64,000 nucleotides of DNA from Todiramphus chloris collaris (Eukaryota > Chordata > Aves > Coraciiformes > Alcedinidae): the NCBI GenBank assembly GCA_025345505.1, contig JANVCC010010406.1:9508425-9572424 (forward strand), read 5' to 3'. Within the stretch, counting starts at the first letter, position 1. The number at the start of each line of letters is the position of its first letter. The notes below the pieces were generated by a model. The model saw nothing but the letters and a program-made list of their open reading frames with translations, was not told the DNA's origin and did no database searches. The translations under genes and the position numbers were made by a program. This document shows, in pieces, positions 37,605 through 49,999 of this stretch.

Positions 37605-39685
37605 GACCTAAGCTTTAATTTCTTTATTAAAATCTACCAAGAGGGTGAAGAAAATTTATTTTTAAACAAAAGAATCAGAGCCATTCCTTATGAAAACAAA
37701 TGATTTAGAAAAACAAGGTTAGAATGCCACCTGGGGGCTCATATTGCTATCACACTCAAGATCCGAGCAGCTTTGATTTGTACTGTGAGATAAAAAAGAA
37801 ATTGTTTGCTTCATTTTCTTCACAAAGTACAGTCAGACATTTAGGAACTCATGAAGGTATTATTCCATTTTATGACACCTGCTTCCTTAGTCCTTCAGCA
37901 AGAATGTAATACAAGAAATGGGCACTGAAGAAGCAAACCGATTTGCTTTGCAAAAGGCAACACAGCACTATGACTCTACGTAGGATACTCTGCTTCTTTT
38001 CACAAATAAATGTAAACTGAACACATGAAACACAAAAATAAGCTTATTTATTCACAACATACAATAGAAAACACTAGATTACATAAGTCATATGACAGAG
38101 AAGGCCACAGAGTTCATGGAGACAGAAAAGTGATAATTCAAGCACAAATAAACTTCATAATGCACCAAATCAAAACATTAAAAATGGAAATATACAGACC
38201 ATATTTCTAACACATTAAAATATTAAAATTACGAGATTGTGAACCCATTGTGACAAAAGTGAGAACTGACCCAAATATTTGCCAGAAATTACAACTAAAC
38301 AGAAATTCTTGCTGTTAGACACATGTGGATAAGCTCTCCCCACTATTTGTATCCATCTGCACTTTTAGTGAACTTTTATGATTCAGACCAGACACAAGAA
38401 CTTGCTACTCATTTTGTACACTTACACGTTAAATCTAAAGCCAAGGAGAGAGAAGCGATCTCATTTCCTTGAGAATTTTACCAAGTCACCATTTAGTTTT
38501 CTGTCATTCAGGAGCAATGCAATACCCTCCTCCACTTATCCCCAGTCTCTTGAAATTCTCCACAAAGGAATGGATGGGAGCACAGCGCTACTTGACTCCA
38601 TCTCAGGTTATATGAATGAGGTGCATCATGGTCATAAGATCCTAGAGCACTCAGGTACCTACTGTTGTATCCTTCCATCGAGTGAGATGTTCCAGGGCCA
38701 AAGACCTGGGAAATCGGCTGACCCTGGGGCAAGGTGGACCATGAAGGGCAGCTATGTTTAAGGGCAGCATTATTGTGTATTTGCCCACATCATGGGTCAC
38801 TTGATCAACAGAAGAAAGAAGATAGCGTGCAAAGGTGATCCCATATAATTGAGCAACACAAGAGTTTCTAATGTGGCTTTCAGGGATAGTTGAAGCTGTT
38901 GTCTGGTGGGGGTGACAAAGCCTCTTCTTGTAGCCCTCAAAGTCTGGTAAAATGCAAAATTATTAATTTGCATTTCCAGATCTGTATCCATACACTTCTT
39001 TGGCCCGTGGGAAACTCCAGCAGCTCTTGATGGAAACAGCTGATCCATTCTTCAGGGGGAAACCTCACTGCTCTCATAGATAACACTGTGACTGGCACTG
39101 CAGACATTCTCTCAGGATACACATGGTCAAGTTAATTAACACCCATGTCCAAACTTCCATTCCCTCTCAAGTTCCTAGAGGGGTTTAGATTGAGGTTCAC
39201 CTAAATCAAGCTAATATCCCAGGTCTATAACAACCTGGACTCAGGCTAGCAGGTGGAACTCAGTGTGCTCATGTGGTATTGCTGGATGATCTCCTTCTCC
39301 CATCCTAAACCTCTACATGCTGATGGTTAGATGCAAGATAAGTGGTGATGTGACAAAATGCACTGAATCATTGAAGGAATGCTCCCAGGTTGCCCTGGTG
39401 GCATGTTGCAGGTCTATCCCAGGTCCACCCCGGTGATGTTAATCTAGTGAGTCACAACGTCTATTTTTTTTCTCAGTGCTTTTTATTCACTGTCAGTCAC
39501 TAAATGAGCTGGTTAGACAGCGTGGCCCCAAGCACCAGAACAATGCAAGTGACACTTAGCTGTGTTTTCCACCACCACTAAGAGCCTACAGATTAAAAAG
39601 GCTAACTTCTCTGCAGGCATAATGGATGCCTGTGCATGTGTATCACTCACTTGACCTGTGGAATGCAAGGTTAGGCATTTGCCAA

Positions 39686-39708
39686 GGGGGGGGGGGGGGG
39701 GGGGGGGG
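39686..39708 (+). repeat. G23 homopolymer
   Basis: A run of 23 consecutive G's, rare in vertebrate DNA and capable of G-quadruplex formation. Its length in the assembly may be unreliable because such runs are difficult to sequence. Confidence 0.95.
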
Positions 39709-41631
39709 AGTAAATTTGACTGCCTTTCAGTATAAGGAACAGCAGAGTGGATTTTTAAGGCACATGTGCTGGTTGTAGAGGAGTGTAATGTCCATTGAAA
39801 TATCAACTGTTGTCTGGACTACTCTCTCTCTTCTTTTTATAATATGTAAAGTGTTTTGGACTGTATTTGATCCTGGCAGACTATGAAATTCTTGCAGGCA
39901 CTTTTCAAATGATGTATTTATTCGAAGGGAAAATACTGTGTGGATTAGGCATGGATTTTGAAACAGAATCACAACTAATTATATGTCAAGGTATATAGTC
40001 TGATTTAGAGAGGCACCTTTAAAATAATACTTTCTAGTACCTTTGTAAAAATTTCTCCAAAACATTCTTAAGATAAGACTCACTGTAAACTGTTTACTTG
40101 TTCCTAGCTACTTTGGTCAATTAATAAAATCTATAGAAAAAAGCGGATTTTGTAAATTGAGGAAGCTGTAGTAGGCTTCAGGAATTTCTAGAGACACAAC
40201 ACAAAGGCATTAACTGGTTCTTCTCTCTCCTATATAAAACTAAATTCTTATGTATATATATGTTAACACACAGATCTAGATATAGATCTGTGCGTTTTGT
40301 ATGTGTGTGCATACGTAAAGATACCTGTGCATGCATATATGTATGTTCATGCAGCAAACAAACTGATCTATTTCTTTAAGTGTCTTGATGCCTACAATAA
40401 ACAAAGGCTTTATGCGGTTAATAACAGGACTGCATATGACTGTGTGAAAACCTTATTGTTAATGATTGTTTTAGAGATAACATGATGGGAAAATGAAAAT
40501 TCCATATCTGACTGTGACACAGAAGTGGCAGCATGTGGAGGAGAGTTACAAATGCTGAGCATCCAAACCCCATGGTGCTGCCGGACAGTACTTTCATTAT
40601 GCAAAGCTCACAGGAACATTAACGTTATCAGTCTAACAGGGTGCTTGTAAAATGGTTGGCTTTGAAGACTCCAGATTTTTGGAAGTTTATGCTAATGTAT
40701 CTGGTTGATGTAACAGGAGAAGCCAGGCAAGAGGTACACAGTTGATGTGACATAATAGAAATGATAGTGAGGAGAGGAAGAGATAACTCAGTGACAGTTT
40801 CTATGCCTAATCACTATAGCAGAGGCCAGGACCTCATTGAGGCTAGTTAAAAGGGAAGCTGTCATGCTGCAAGATAGAAAGAAAAAGCATTCCTCCGTTC
40901 AGTTACAAAGGCCTGGGGACAAGAAATGCTGTGTTTATGTGAGAGAGTCTCTTTTGGTAAGTGTAATAACATGTGCTGCAAATTTTCTGCAGTGACAGTT
41001 GTCCTCAAACTGACCCATCATTTCCATATTGTTTAAGAACCTTAACACAACTCTGCCAAGGGCCACTGGTGACAACAACAAGCCATTACATTGCAGAAGA
41101 CACTGCATCTCGGCCTGGCAACTGGAACACTGGTGAATTGAGACCTTCACCTAGACATCAGGGCAAACATAGCACCGGTACAAACTACACTGGGAAACAG
41201 AGAAGTTGTTTCTGCTTCCACAAAGCGTACAATACATTAGACATTAGGAACAACAATAGTTTTTTTAATGTTATAAGGATTTAAGAAAGAAGTATACGGC
41301 AATTCATACAACATTCACAGGTTGTAAATAGAAAATGGAGTAAAAAAGCTGGAAGCAGACTTCATTGTTGGTTTAAAGAAAGAATTCAAAGAACTCAGAA
41401 GCAGAGTTACGAAGTCAGGTCCTACTAACACACAAAAGGCACTCTTTTGAAGTCCAGCTGTGGTGGGTTGTTCCTGGGTGGATATCAGGTGCCAACCAAG
41501 CCACACTATCACTCCCCCTGCTCAGCTGGAAAGAGGAAAGAAAATACAATATAAAACTCATGGGTTGAGAGAAGGACTGGGCGAGATCACTCACCAACTA
41601 CAATCACAGGCAAAGCAGACTTGCCTTGGGG

Positions 41632-41841
41632 AATCACAGAAGCACAGAACAGTAGAGGTTGTCAGTGACCTCTGGAGATCATCTAGTCAAACCATACTGC
41701 TTAAAGCAGTTTTGCCTAGAGCAGGTTGCACAAGATTGTGCCCAGGCAGGTTTTCAATATCTCCAGAGAAGGTGACTCCACAACTTCTCTGAGCTGCCTG
41801 GTTTTTCTGTACGGTGACAGAGCACTGGGGCAGGCTGCTGG
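41632..41841 (-). mobile_element. CR1 3' fragment nested in the LTR
   Basis: The plus strand reads AATCACAGAAGCACAGAACAG followed by CTCTGGAGATCATCTAGTC and later GACTCCACAACTTCTCTGAG. This is the antisense CR1 3' end. The LTR text stops just before it (TTGCCTTGGGGA) and resumes just after it (ATTCATTACCAATCAAAGC). The insertion is about 210 bp and 5'-truncated, with possible short GGAA-like flanks. Confidence 0.85.
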
Positions 41842-42333
41842 AAATGAATGTAATTCATTACCAATCAAAGCAGAGTAGGGTAATGAGAAACAAACCCAAA
41901 TCTTAAAATACCTTCCCCCCATCCCTCCTTCTGGGCTTGACTACACTCCTGGTTTCTCTACCTCCTCCCCACTGAGTGGCGCAGGTCAATGGGAAAGGGG
42001 GTTTGTGGTCAGTCCATCATGCACTGTCTATCCTGCTCCTTCCTCTTCACACTTTTCTCCTGCTCCAGTGTAGGGTCCCACCCATGGAGGACAGACCTCC
42101 ATGAACTTCTCAAATGTGTGTAGCTCCAATGGGCTGCAGTTCTCCATGAACTGTTGCAGTATGGGTCCCTTCCACAGGGTTCAGTCCTCCAGGAACAGAC
42201 TGCTGCCGTGTGGCTCCCTTGCAGGGTCACAAGTCCTGCCAGCAAACCTGCTTCAGCGTGGGCCTCTCTCTGCACAGGTCCACAGTTCGTGCCAGGAGCC
42301 TGCTCCAGCAGGGGCTTCCCACAGGCTCGCAGG

Positions 42334-42385
42334 ATCACAGAGTCATTTAGGTCGGAATAGACCTTTAGGATCACTGAGTCCAACC
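42334..42385 (-). mobile_element. Extremely short CR1 3' end nested in the LTR
   Basis: Only about 52 bp of antisense CR1 tail are present (AGTCATTTAGGTCGGAATAG ... CACTGAGTCCAACC). It is flanked by ATCACAG at 42334-42340 and again at 42386-42392, after which the LTR resumes (CCTCCTCTGGGCG). The flanking repeat may be a true target-site duplication, or partly CR1 sequence, because the CR1 tail itself contains a similar word. Confidence 0.75.
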
Positions 42386-42846
42386 ATCACAGCCTCCTCT
42401 GGGCGTGCATCTTCTCTGGCATGGGCTCCTCTGTGGGCTGCAGGTAGATATCTGCTCCACCATTAACCTCCATGGGCTGCAGAGGGACAGCCTGCCTTGC
42501 CATGGTCTTTACCACAGGCTGCTGGGGAATCTCTGCTCCAGTGCCTGGAACACTTCTTCCTCGTTCTTCACTGACCTTGGTGCCTGCAGAGGTGTTTCTC
42601 TCACATATTCTCACTTCTTTCTCCCGGATGCTATTGTGCCATTTTTTCTCTCCCATTCTTAAATAGGTTATCACAGATGTGCTACCACCATCACTGATGG
42701 GCTTGGCCTTGGCCAGCAGCAGGTCCATCTTGAAGCTGGTTGGCAATGGCTCTCTTAGACATTGGATAAGCTTCTAGCAGCTTCTCAGAGAAGTCAACCT
42801 TGAAGCCCCCACCACTTTCAAAATCTTGCCATCCTAACCCGATGCA

Positions 42847-44384
42847 TCATCAAAGCTATTCAAGGCTTCATGTTCACCATGCAGGAAACTGGTGCATTTC
42901 TATATCTTCCTTTGAAGACCGCATTCCAGCATGGCCTTTACAAAGACAGTCAACACCTAGAGCCTCCATATGCTGCCATGAAGGTCAAAGCTCTGTATTT
43001 GTCTGTGAAGATGATGTTTGGCATAGTATTGCACTACATTTTTTCTATCCTGTCTTCTCCAGATGTGTGAATTGGGATAGAGCAGACTAGGTTAAAATAA
43101 GAAGGTATGGCAAGAAAGGAGAGTTGAAGTCAAGCAGGGTATTTTCCTCACTGCATTAATGAAGAAATAAGATCCTCATGCATGTTGCTAACCTGAGTAA
43201 GCAGCATTCGCTGTCCCTGCATCTGGTGCGGTAAGAGCTCTTCCTTCACTATTTCTTTTTTGGAGGTATCACTATGGATACAGTATTTGAGGACTATAGG
43301 TCATACAATTTTAAGTAGTGCTATGCTGTGCAGTCCTTCCTTCCAATAAATGAAATGCAATGAAATGAGCCAACATTTGACAGTTTGGCGAAGATATAAA
43401 ATTATTTAGGGAGACTGCCGAAAAGCAGGTTGGTGCTGACAAAATATTACCATGGAAACCCTGGCAGATGTATCTGCATGCACAAAGTAATCACACCGGC
43501 TGTGCCCTTAGTCTGCAGGAGCAGCACCTCTGAGCTAGGAATCTAGTGTGATCGAACTGAAATGGAAAAGCAGGAGTATGCTGCAGGAGCAGCAAACATC
43601 ACCTTCTTTACATATGGTTTACAGCTGTCCTCAGCTTTGCTTTGCTGAGAAGCTGCTGAGAATTCAGTGTGGTTAACAAATGCAGTACTTGGGTTGAATG
43701 CCACCAATGCTTGTCAAACAGGTTATTACAGCAGTATGCAGACCCAGGATGTGTCCCATGCTTTCCAGGCACATGTTGGTCACTACCAGAAGTTCAGGCT
43801 TTAGCAAACTACTATTATTGGGAACTCTCAGGCATGTCTCATGATATGGTACATTGTTGATTACCTGGAAAAATGTGAGTGAAACGGCAACGGGACATGC
43901 AAAACGTGTAGATTCGGATGTACAGGGCAGCGCCCATTGGACACATTTATGCATGTTAGGGGTTTCTTTGTTACCTATGTCTGCTCCGGAACAGGGAACG
44001 TGCAGCCTTTCGGGTTGGGTTTCACGGTCTTGTTCCCTGTGCACCTAAAATCCAAGAACGCTGCCAAGCCGATGGCGCGATGCGCTGAGGGAGGGCAGGG
44101 CTGCCAACTACCCGAGGCTGCCTTTTAGCCCCGGGGTGCAGCTCTGTTTGGAAGGCAACTTGCACTGTATTTGTTACTCCATTACAGAACTAAAGGAGAT
44201 TCAGTGAAGAGTTAAACCAGCCACGGCCAAGGAAAAACGCTCATGGACAGAAAACTTTGCTGGTCGCTTACTTCAGGAAACAGGAAACATCGTTACCATA
44301 AAATGCTAACAATGATTTCTTCTGAAATGGGACGACGGGAAATAAGAAGCCAGTAAGTATTTTATTCGCCAGTCAGGCGGAGAG
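42847..44384. other. Intergenic DNA immediately upstream of WDR41
   Basis: About 1.5 kb between the LTR and the WDR41 CpG island. No gene, RNA or transposon is recognised. Short frames on both strands (for example 43673-44044) have no recognisable content. Confidence 0.6.
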
Positions 44385-45020
44385 ACCTTGCTCGGCAGTC
44401 AAACCACAGAACCCCGCCGCAGCCCCACGCGAGGCGGCCGGGGGCGGCCACCACCGCCGCCGCCTCAGGCTTCCCGCCACCCCGCCGCCAGCGCGCCGGG
44501 CGCTCGGCGATCGATTGCTCATGCCCGTCTCGGCCCCGCCTGCTGGAGGGCCGGTCTCCGGGCGGAGCTCGATTAGGAAGGCCTTTCCGTCAGCGGAAGG
44601 CTGTGTTCCCGTCCCCCGGAGGGCAGCACGCTGCTGTCACCAGCCGCTGCTGGCGGGGACGCAGGGGCCGCTCCCGATGCTGCGGTGGCTGATCGGCGGC
44701 GGCCGCGAGCCGCAGGGCCTGGCGGAGGTGAGGCGGCCGGTGGGCGTGTCGGAGGGGGGCAGAGCAGCTGGCGGCGGGAGGCGGGGCCGGGCGGAGCGTT
44801 GGGGCCCTGGGGGCCGGAGCCGCTTCCCTCGGGGAGAGTAGTTCCAGCTCAGCACGGCGCGGGGGCGGGGCCTTGCGAAGCGTTCGGTGTGGGCGCGGGG
44901 AGCGCTGCGAAGAAAGGAGGCGCTGGGCCGTCGCGTTTCCGTCGGGGTGGGACCGCTGTGCAGCGGTAGCGCGACTAGGCCGCGAGCCGGGTTCTCCGGA
45001 GCAAAGGGCCCTCAGGGGTA
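44385..45020 (+). promoter_or_regulatory. WDR41: CpG island promoter region of WDR41
   Basis: A strongly GC- and CpG-rich block of about 640 bp surrounds exon 1. It contains Sp1-like GC boxes (GAGGCGGGGCCGGG near 44779 and GGGGGCGGGGCC near 44864). An ETS-like CCGGAAGT lies just beyond it at 45119-45126. No convincing TATA box was seen, fitting a broadly expressed CpG-island promoter. The exact start site cannot be read from sequence. Confidence 0.75.
44677..44727 (+). CDS. WDR41: WDR41 exon 1 (coding part)
   Basis: Encodes residues 1-17 and ends in phase 0 at donor GTGAGG. The ATG at 44677 was chosen because it gives the expected MLRWLIGGG start. Its Kozak context is weak (C at -3, C at +4). 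The frame stays open upstream to an in-frame ATG at 44521, so a 52-residue N-terminal extension is formally possible if transcription starts far enough upstream. Confidence 0.95.
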
Positions 45021-48000
45021 GCTCGCAGCCCCAGAAACTTCCCGGCTGCCAGGGAGGGTTACAGCGTTCGATGAAGAGAGGAGGGGGCGGGAAAAAACAC
45101 AAAACCGAACTGTAAAAGCCGGAAGTTGAGCTTGCCCAAGAGCTGAAGGGCTGGGGCGCCGCCCCCTTGCCAAGAGCGTTCCCGCTTTCCCTCTGTCGCT
45201 CGGCGAGACCTGGGCAAGTGGGGCTTGTGCGTTGTATAGCGTGCAAGCATGTGGAGAGCTGCTCTCGGGACTTCCTGGCCGAGAATGTAAATGATAGGCA
45301 GTAGCTTATTTGTGTGGCCTGGTTGTAGTTTGTAGTAGTCTTCAAGCATTCCTCCTTCGTTTCTCTTCTCTGGTTTTGTCCTGCTCTGGCAGGGGGCTTG
45401 GACTCGATGGTCTGTGGAGGTCCCTTCCAACCCCTAACATTCTGTGAGTCTGCGATTGTCATTCGTAAAATAAACTGCGCCCATGTAGTGCACTGAACAC
45501 TGATATCCTTCCAGTTGCCTTACTTGGGAGAAGAGTTTTACTGTATTTGAGGGAGAAATTAGTGGCATTTTCTTGTCCTAAAACTCTGCTGACATTCTCA
45601 AGTCTGGACTTAGAAGACTTAAGTGATGCTTTTACTGGCCTCCTTATGCTTAGTGCTTTTGAAATGTGAACAAATATGAGGAAGTTAATTTTTTTTTAGC
45701 TGCTTTTCACAAGCAAGTCATGACAATGCCATGATTGATTTCAAATGCCAATAGTTACTTTGGTGGAAATTTGAGTCTGTGCCAATTCGGAATGATGATG
45801 TCTGCAAATGTCTCTGACCTTTGTTATGGGACAAAATGATGGTTGCATTGCAGTCATATTTAGCAGGTTTGTATGCATGTTTTGTTGGGGTTTTTTTAAA
45901 AAGGAAGAGAGGAAATATGCAACATCTCTCTAAGATGTACTAGAACATTATGTTTGTGTGTGGTCTTCTCCATAGTTTAAGTTCTGTCTAGGATTTAATT
46001 ACACTGTGATTCAAGAAAGCATCAGCATGAGTCAAGGTGTGGTCTACTTCCATTCTGCCATGTGTAGGTCAGTTAAACCTGATCCGCAGGACTTCTGTTC
46101 CCACTGGTTTACTGAACAAGGTTGATCGGTTTAGTTTTTGGTGGAAAAACTGAATAAAAAATACTGATAAGGGTTAGTCCCTAGCCTATTTTTGTTATTT
46201 TTTTTCCTGGATTATGTAGTATTGTTTCATCTAAACATCATCTTCATGGCCGTTAATTCTTTCTGTGCCCTTGTTAAATAGATGAGGAAGCCCATAGCAG
46301 TGGGCTACCTTAAAACAGTGATGTTTGTTCCATCTGCTATGGCTTCAGCCATTCATGAAAAGGCCAGATATATTAGAGTGACATTGCAGTGGGTGGAGAG
46401 GGAAAGCTACTGGCAAAGCTGTCCTAAAGCAATGAAATCTAAATTTCTCTTTACCTTTTTCTCCTTTTTTGAATTTTTTTTTTTTTTACTGTGGAATTGA
46501 AATTCATTTGGACTTAAGCCCCTGAATCTCCCCATCTGATGGCTGTGGTGTATGTCTTAAGCAGGGTGACTTTGGTAATGGGGGCAGTCAAACTGCAGTA
46601 GTGTCATGGTCTATACAAGCCAATTTATCATGCTCCATGATACATACATAAGTATGTCTTTATACTCTTCTAACCACATTTTTGCTGAATTGCTTTTGAA
46701 AATACCACTTTTAAATACTTCAGATCCTAGGGGTTATAGGAAGTTCTGAAGCTGAGATAAAGGTGGATCGGTTTCTTTACTGATTATCGTAATGATGCTT
46801 ACAGGTTCTGCCTAAAAACATGCATGTTGGGAATGGATTCCATTAGCTTCAGCATCTAGCTTTCTCTTCTAAAAACTTGATGTTGATACAACAGACTTCA
46901 ATTAATAATTTCTATTAAAAAAATAGATTTATTCAAAGAATAAACAAGTAACCCAACACTGAGGTAAATATTGATGAAGATCTGAAAAGAGCATACTTTG
47001 TTAACGGCAATACTGGGGGAAGAACAAGTTATCTATAGTACTTCATCAGAAGCACTTGTCATGGTTTAGACCAGCTGGGAGTTGAACACAGCACAGCTGC
47101 TTGCTTGCTGCTGTCCCAGCCTGACCCCTTCCCTTCCCTGCCCTGCGGCACCCCCCCATCCCTGACTGGGAAGGAGAAGAGAGAGAAACATGCAAACCCC
47201 CATGGTCTGAGATAAGGGGAATTTAATACAACTATGCAAAAGGAGAAGTAACAATAACAGTAACAACAGCGAGGGATGCTGGACAACTGGAGGAAAGCTC
47301 TGCCCTGTGATCTGGTAGAACAGTCACACTTTGCCCACCCAACCTGCCCCTTTGCCTTGATAGATCAGGCATGACATCAGTGTGACTTGGAATAATCCAT
47401 TGTGTGGGTCGGTTGACTATCTTGGCTGTGGCACACTCCCAGCTTCTGGTGAAAGTTAACCCTGTCCTAGCTGAACCCAGGACAGCACTGTACCTTTCAA
47501 TATTCACAGCCATTCTTCAAATTAAGAAAAGATTAGACAAATTGTTCTAAAGAATTAGCACCGTCTTGTACTGAATAGGAAGCAACAGAATATAGAATTG
47601 GGATATTAATGTTACAAATTCTGATTTTGTCAAGGTGGTGTTAACAGTTGTTTTGTGAAGTTGTACATTTCTATTTAGTAAATAAAAAGAGAAGTCTTCT
47701 GACTACAGTATTGCTAATGTCATCCAATGATACTGAGATTTGTTCAGGACTTTTAGAATTCTGAAGTGTTTTCTTAGGGGATGTTTGGACAGCTGAACTC
47801 CAAGTTCCCATGTCTGTCCAACTTTTCTGTATAACCATGCAGACTCTACTTTTATTACTTTAAATGGGAACTGCTATTCTCACATAATTGCATAAAATGA
47901 GGAACAGTTGCTTCATGAAATGCATCAGATAGCACAAAACCAAGATAAAATCACAAGAACTAGCATTTTGACAACCTCTTAATTTTAAAAATAAACATAG

Positions 48001-49968
48001 CTTTCTTTCCCTATTTATTAGTTTTGTCATTCTTAACTTCTGAAGAACAGTATCATAGTACCAATACAGAAGTGTTAGAACATAACTTATTATTCCTCCA
48101 AGAAAATGTTGAATTTTCTGAGGATGTTTGTCTTTTATGTAGGAGTACTTGTCATGTATGCTTCATGTTGTGCAGTGTTCAGTAATTACTGTTTTACAGT
48201 GGAGGTTCTGTTGAAGTCCTCAAAGAGGCAGTCCTGGAAGTAAGACAGTGTTGACTGTTGTGTAAAATAAATCTAGGAGGAGAGTGATGTCAGTGAAATA
48301 CTACTGAGCTACTTAGATTTTTTAGGTTTTTTAAAATAATGTCTAATAGCAAGTTGTTACAGAATATGGAAGACCTTAAAGACAGAGTTGCCTTCTGTTG
48401 AAACAAACTGATGATTGAGATTACTGCACTTGCAAGGCATGATAGCTCTGCTGCTGTGCAATGTTTTATTGACCCTGCCTGGTGATCAGCTTGCTCTGAG
48501 TGATTGATTGTTCTTTTAATTAATAGTCTAGTTGGGGTAATTGCAAATGCTGTTCTATAAAATGATTAATCAGTCTCTCTCTCTTTTTTTTTTTTTAAGT
48601 GGTTTGCTTTGGTGTTTTGTGAATAGAGACCCAATGGGTGATTTATATATTATGTAACAGAACAGCATTTATTCTTGTTTATTTTAAATATATCATCTTT
48701 ATATAGGATTTTAAAACTCAGCAGTAGATGAAAGATACAAGAAGTTCACAGAGCTCTTGGAAGAGGTGTGATTTAATGAAAAGCTGAATGTTTGGTGAAT
48801 TGAGTCATAAAGCTGGTGCCACATGACAGCTCATGACTAAACTGGGTTTTCATTGTAGTGTATCAGTGATGAAAGCATTACAAAATGTTTTTGTTGAACA
48901 CAATCCTATGTTATAAGCTAAAATACCTGCTGTAGAAACATACTATTTACTTGAAATAATAAATTATATTTTGTAATAATTTTCATTAAGGCAAAATGAT
49001 ATTTCATGAACTTAAAATATAACTACCCATTAATACATGAGTCTATACGTAGATTATTAGACATTACAAAGACCTGATGAAAATAATTTTATCACTACAA
49101 AATAAATTTAATTCTTTTTCTATGAATTTTAGAAATCATCTGTACAGACAATTGGTGAAGAACAAATACAGAATCCTTACACTGAGCTCCTCGTGTTGAA
49201 AGGTCATCAAGATATAGTACGATTTCTAGTGCAAATAGATAATTACAGGTATGAAATTACATTTCAACTTGTTTTACAGCATCCTTGGCAATAGTTCAGA
49301 GAGCATTTATGAAAATGTAATAATATTTTTAAGCCTTTCTCTTTATTTTTGGTGGGCGGGGGGTAGGAAAAGCCTGGAATTAAAAAAGGCAAGGAACGAA
49401 CAATCCCTGCTTTTGGTGTGTTACTACATCTTTTGGCCTCTCTTGTAATCTCTACTTTCATGAGAAAATAATGGTAGTGGAGTTGCGATTCTTGTTGCAA
49501 ATTCATGTTTGAAAGAAATGTCTTTAGCTAATTCAGACCTTCTTTTTCTGGCTATTTCTGGGTTGAAAATTCCCTTTTATCCATGCATGAGTACATATGT
49601 AATAGTGTCTGCTTCTGTTCTGAGTGGATGCACGTATTTTGTGTTTTTTGAATGGAGGCCAGCTGTTATTTCACCTTGGGGTTCTACAAAAGAATGTAGT
49701 ACGATACTGAATGTTGAGGGTCCTTTCTTTCCAATCTTTTGTTACACTTTGTTCTGAAACTCTAGTGTTTAATTCACCTGAGCTTTGGTTAATGCAACTG
49801 TTTTCTGAACTTCTCAAATTTTGAAATTTTCACCATTTTATTCAGAATGACTACTTGGTAAAACACAGCATATGCCTAATCTCTGCATTGCATATCTCTG
49901 TCAGTTTGATCTTGTTCAACTTGCTGCATTTCTTTGAAACCTGGTAGTTCCTTCCAGTTTTTATCTGT

Positions 49969-49999
<31 letters not shown>

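Larger units (their letters stand above)
29873..41458. other. Intergenic DNA, no supported gene
   Basis: This region begins with AT-rich, complex, low-repeat sequence (30080-30520, with ATTAATCAAT and an ATGCAAAT octamer at 30133-30140) that looks like a candidate conserved element. A GC-richer patch at 30540-30965 is open in several frames on both strands without a recognisable domain. A second candidate regulatory stretch is 34440-34830. Microsatellites and homopolymers (34995-35052, 37565-37604, 39686-39708) are listed separately. No exon or RNA gene is supported. Confidence 0.6.
41459..42846. mobile_element. Endogenous-retrovirus LTR (avian type), interrupted by two CR1 insertions
   Basis: The segment begins TGTGGTGGGTTG and ends near CCTAACCCGATGCA, with TG...CA termini. 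Its internal text follows a common long avian LTR: tandem CTCCA...GGGCTGCAG-type units through 42060-42540, then CTTAAATAGGTTATCACAGA, CTTGGCCTTGGCCAGCAGCA and AGCTTCTAGCAGCTTCTCAG. Length without the CR1 inserts is about 1.1 kb. No clear target-site duplication was found at the edges I chose. No gag, pol or env sequence is present beside it, so it appears to be a solo LTR. Family and strand are from memory of avian repeats and should be confirmed. Confidence 0.75.
44728..49132 (+). other. WDR41: WDR41 intron 1
   Basis: A 4,405-bp intron, GTGAGG...TTTTAG. It contains the downstream half of the CpG island, a CR1 tail (45388-45456) and an antisense solo LTR (47057-47484). The rest is AT-rich sequence with T-runs and no supported gene. 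A long minus-strand open frame at 44590-45462 is a GC-driven artefact. Confidence 0.9.

Noticed and set aside
37727-37740. CTCF-like CCACCTGGGGGC
   Set aside because: Mismatch at the key A position of the core and no CpG context.
42009-42746. Several open frames on both strands (up to 124 codons)
   Set aside because: They lie inside the LTR and its nested CR1 and reflect the repeated GGGCTGCAG-type units, not a gene.
44590-45462. 290-codon minus-strand open frame opposite WDR41 exon 1
   Set aside because: It starts within a CR1 tail and runs antisense through the CpG island, where stop codons are rare. Composition is Arg/Pro/Ala-rich with no domain.
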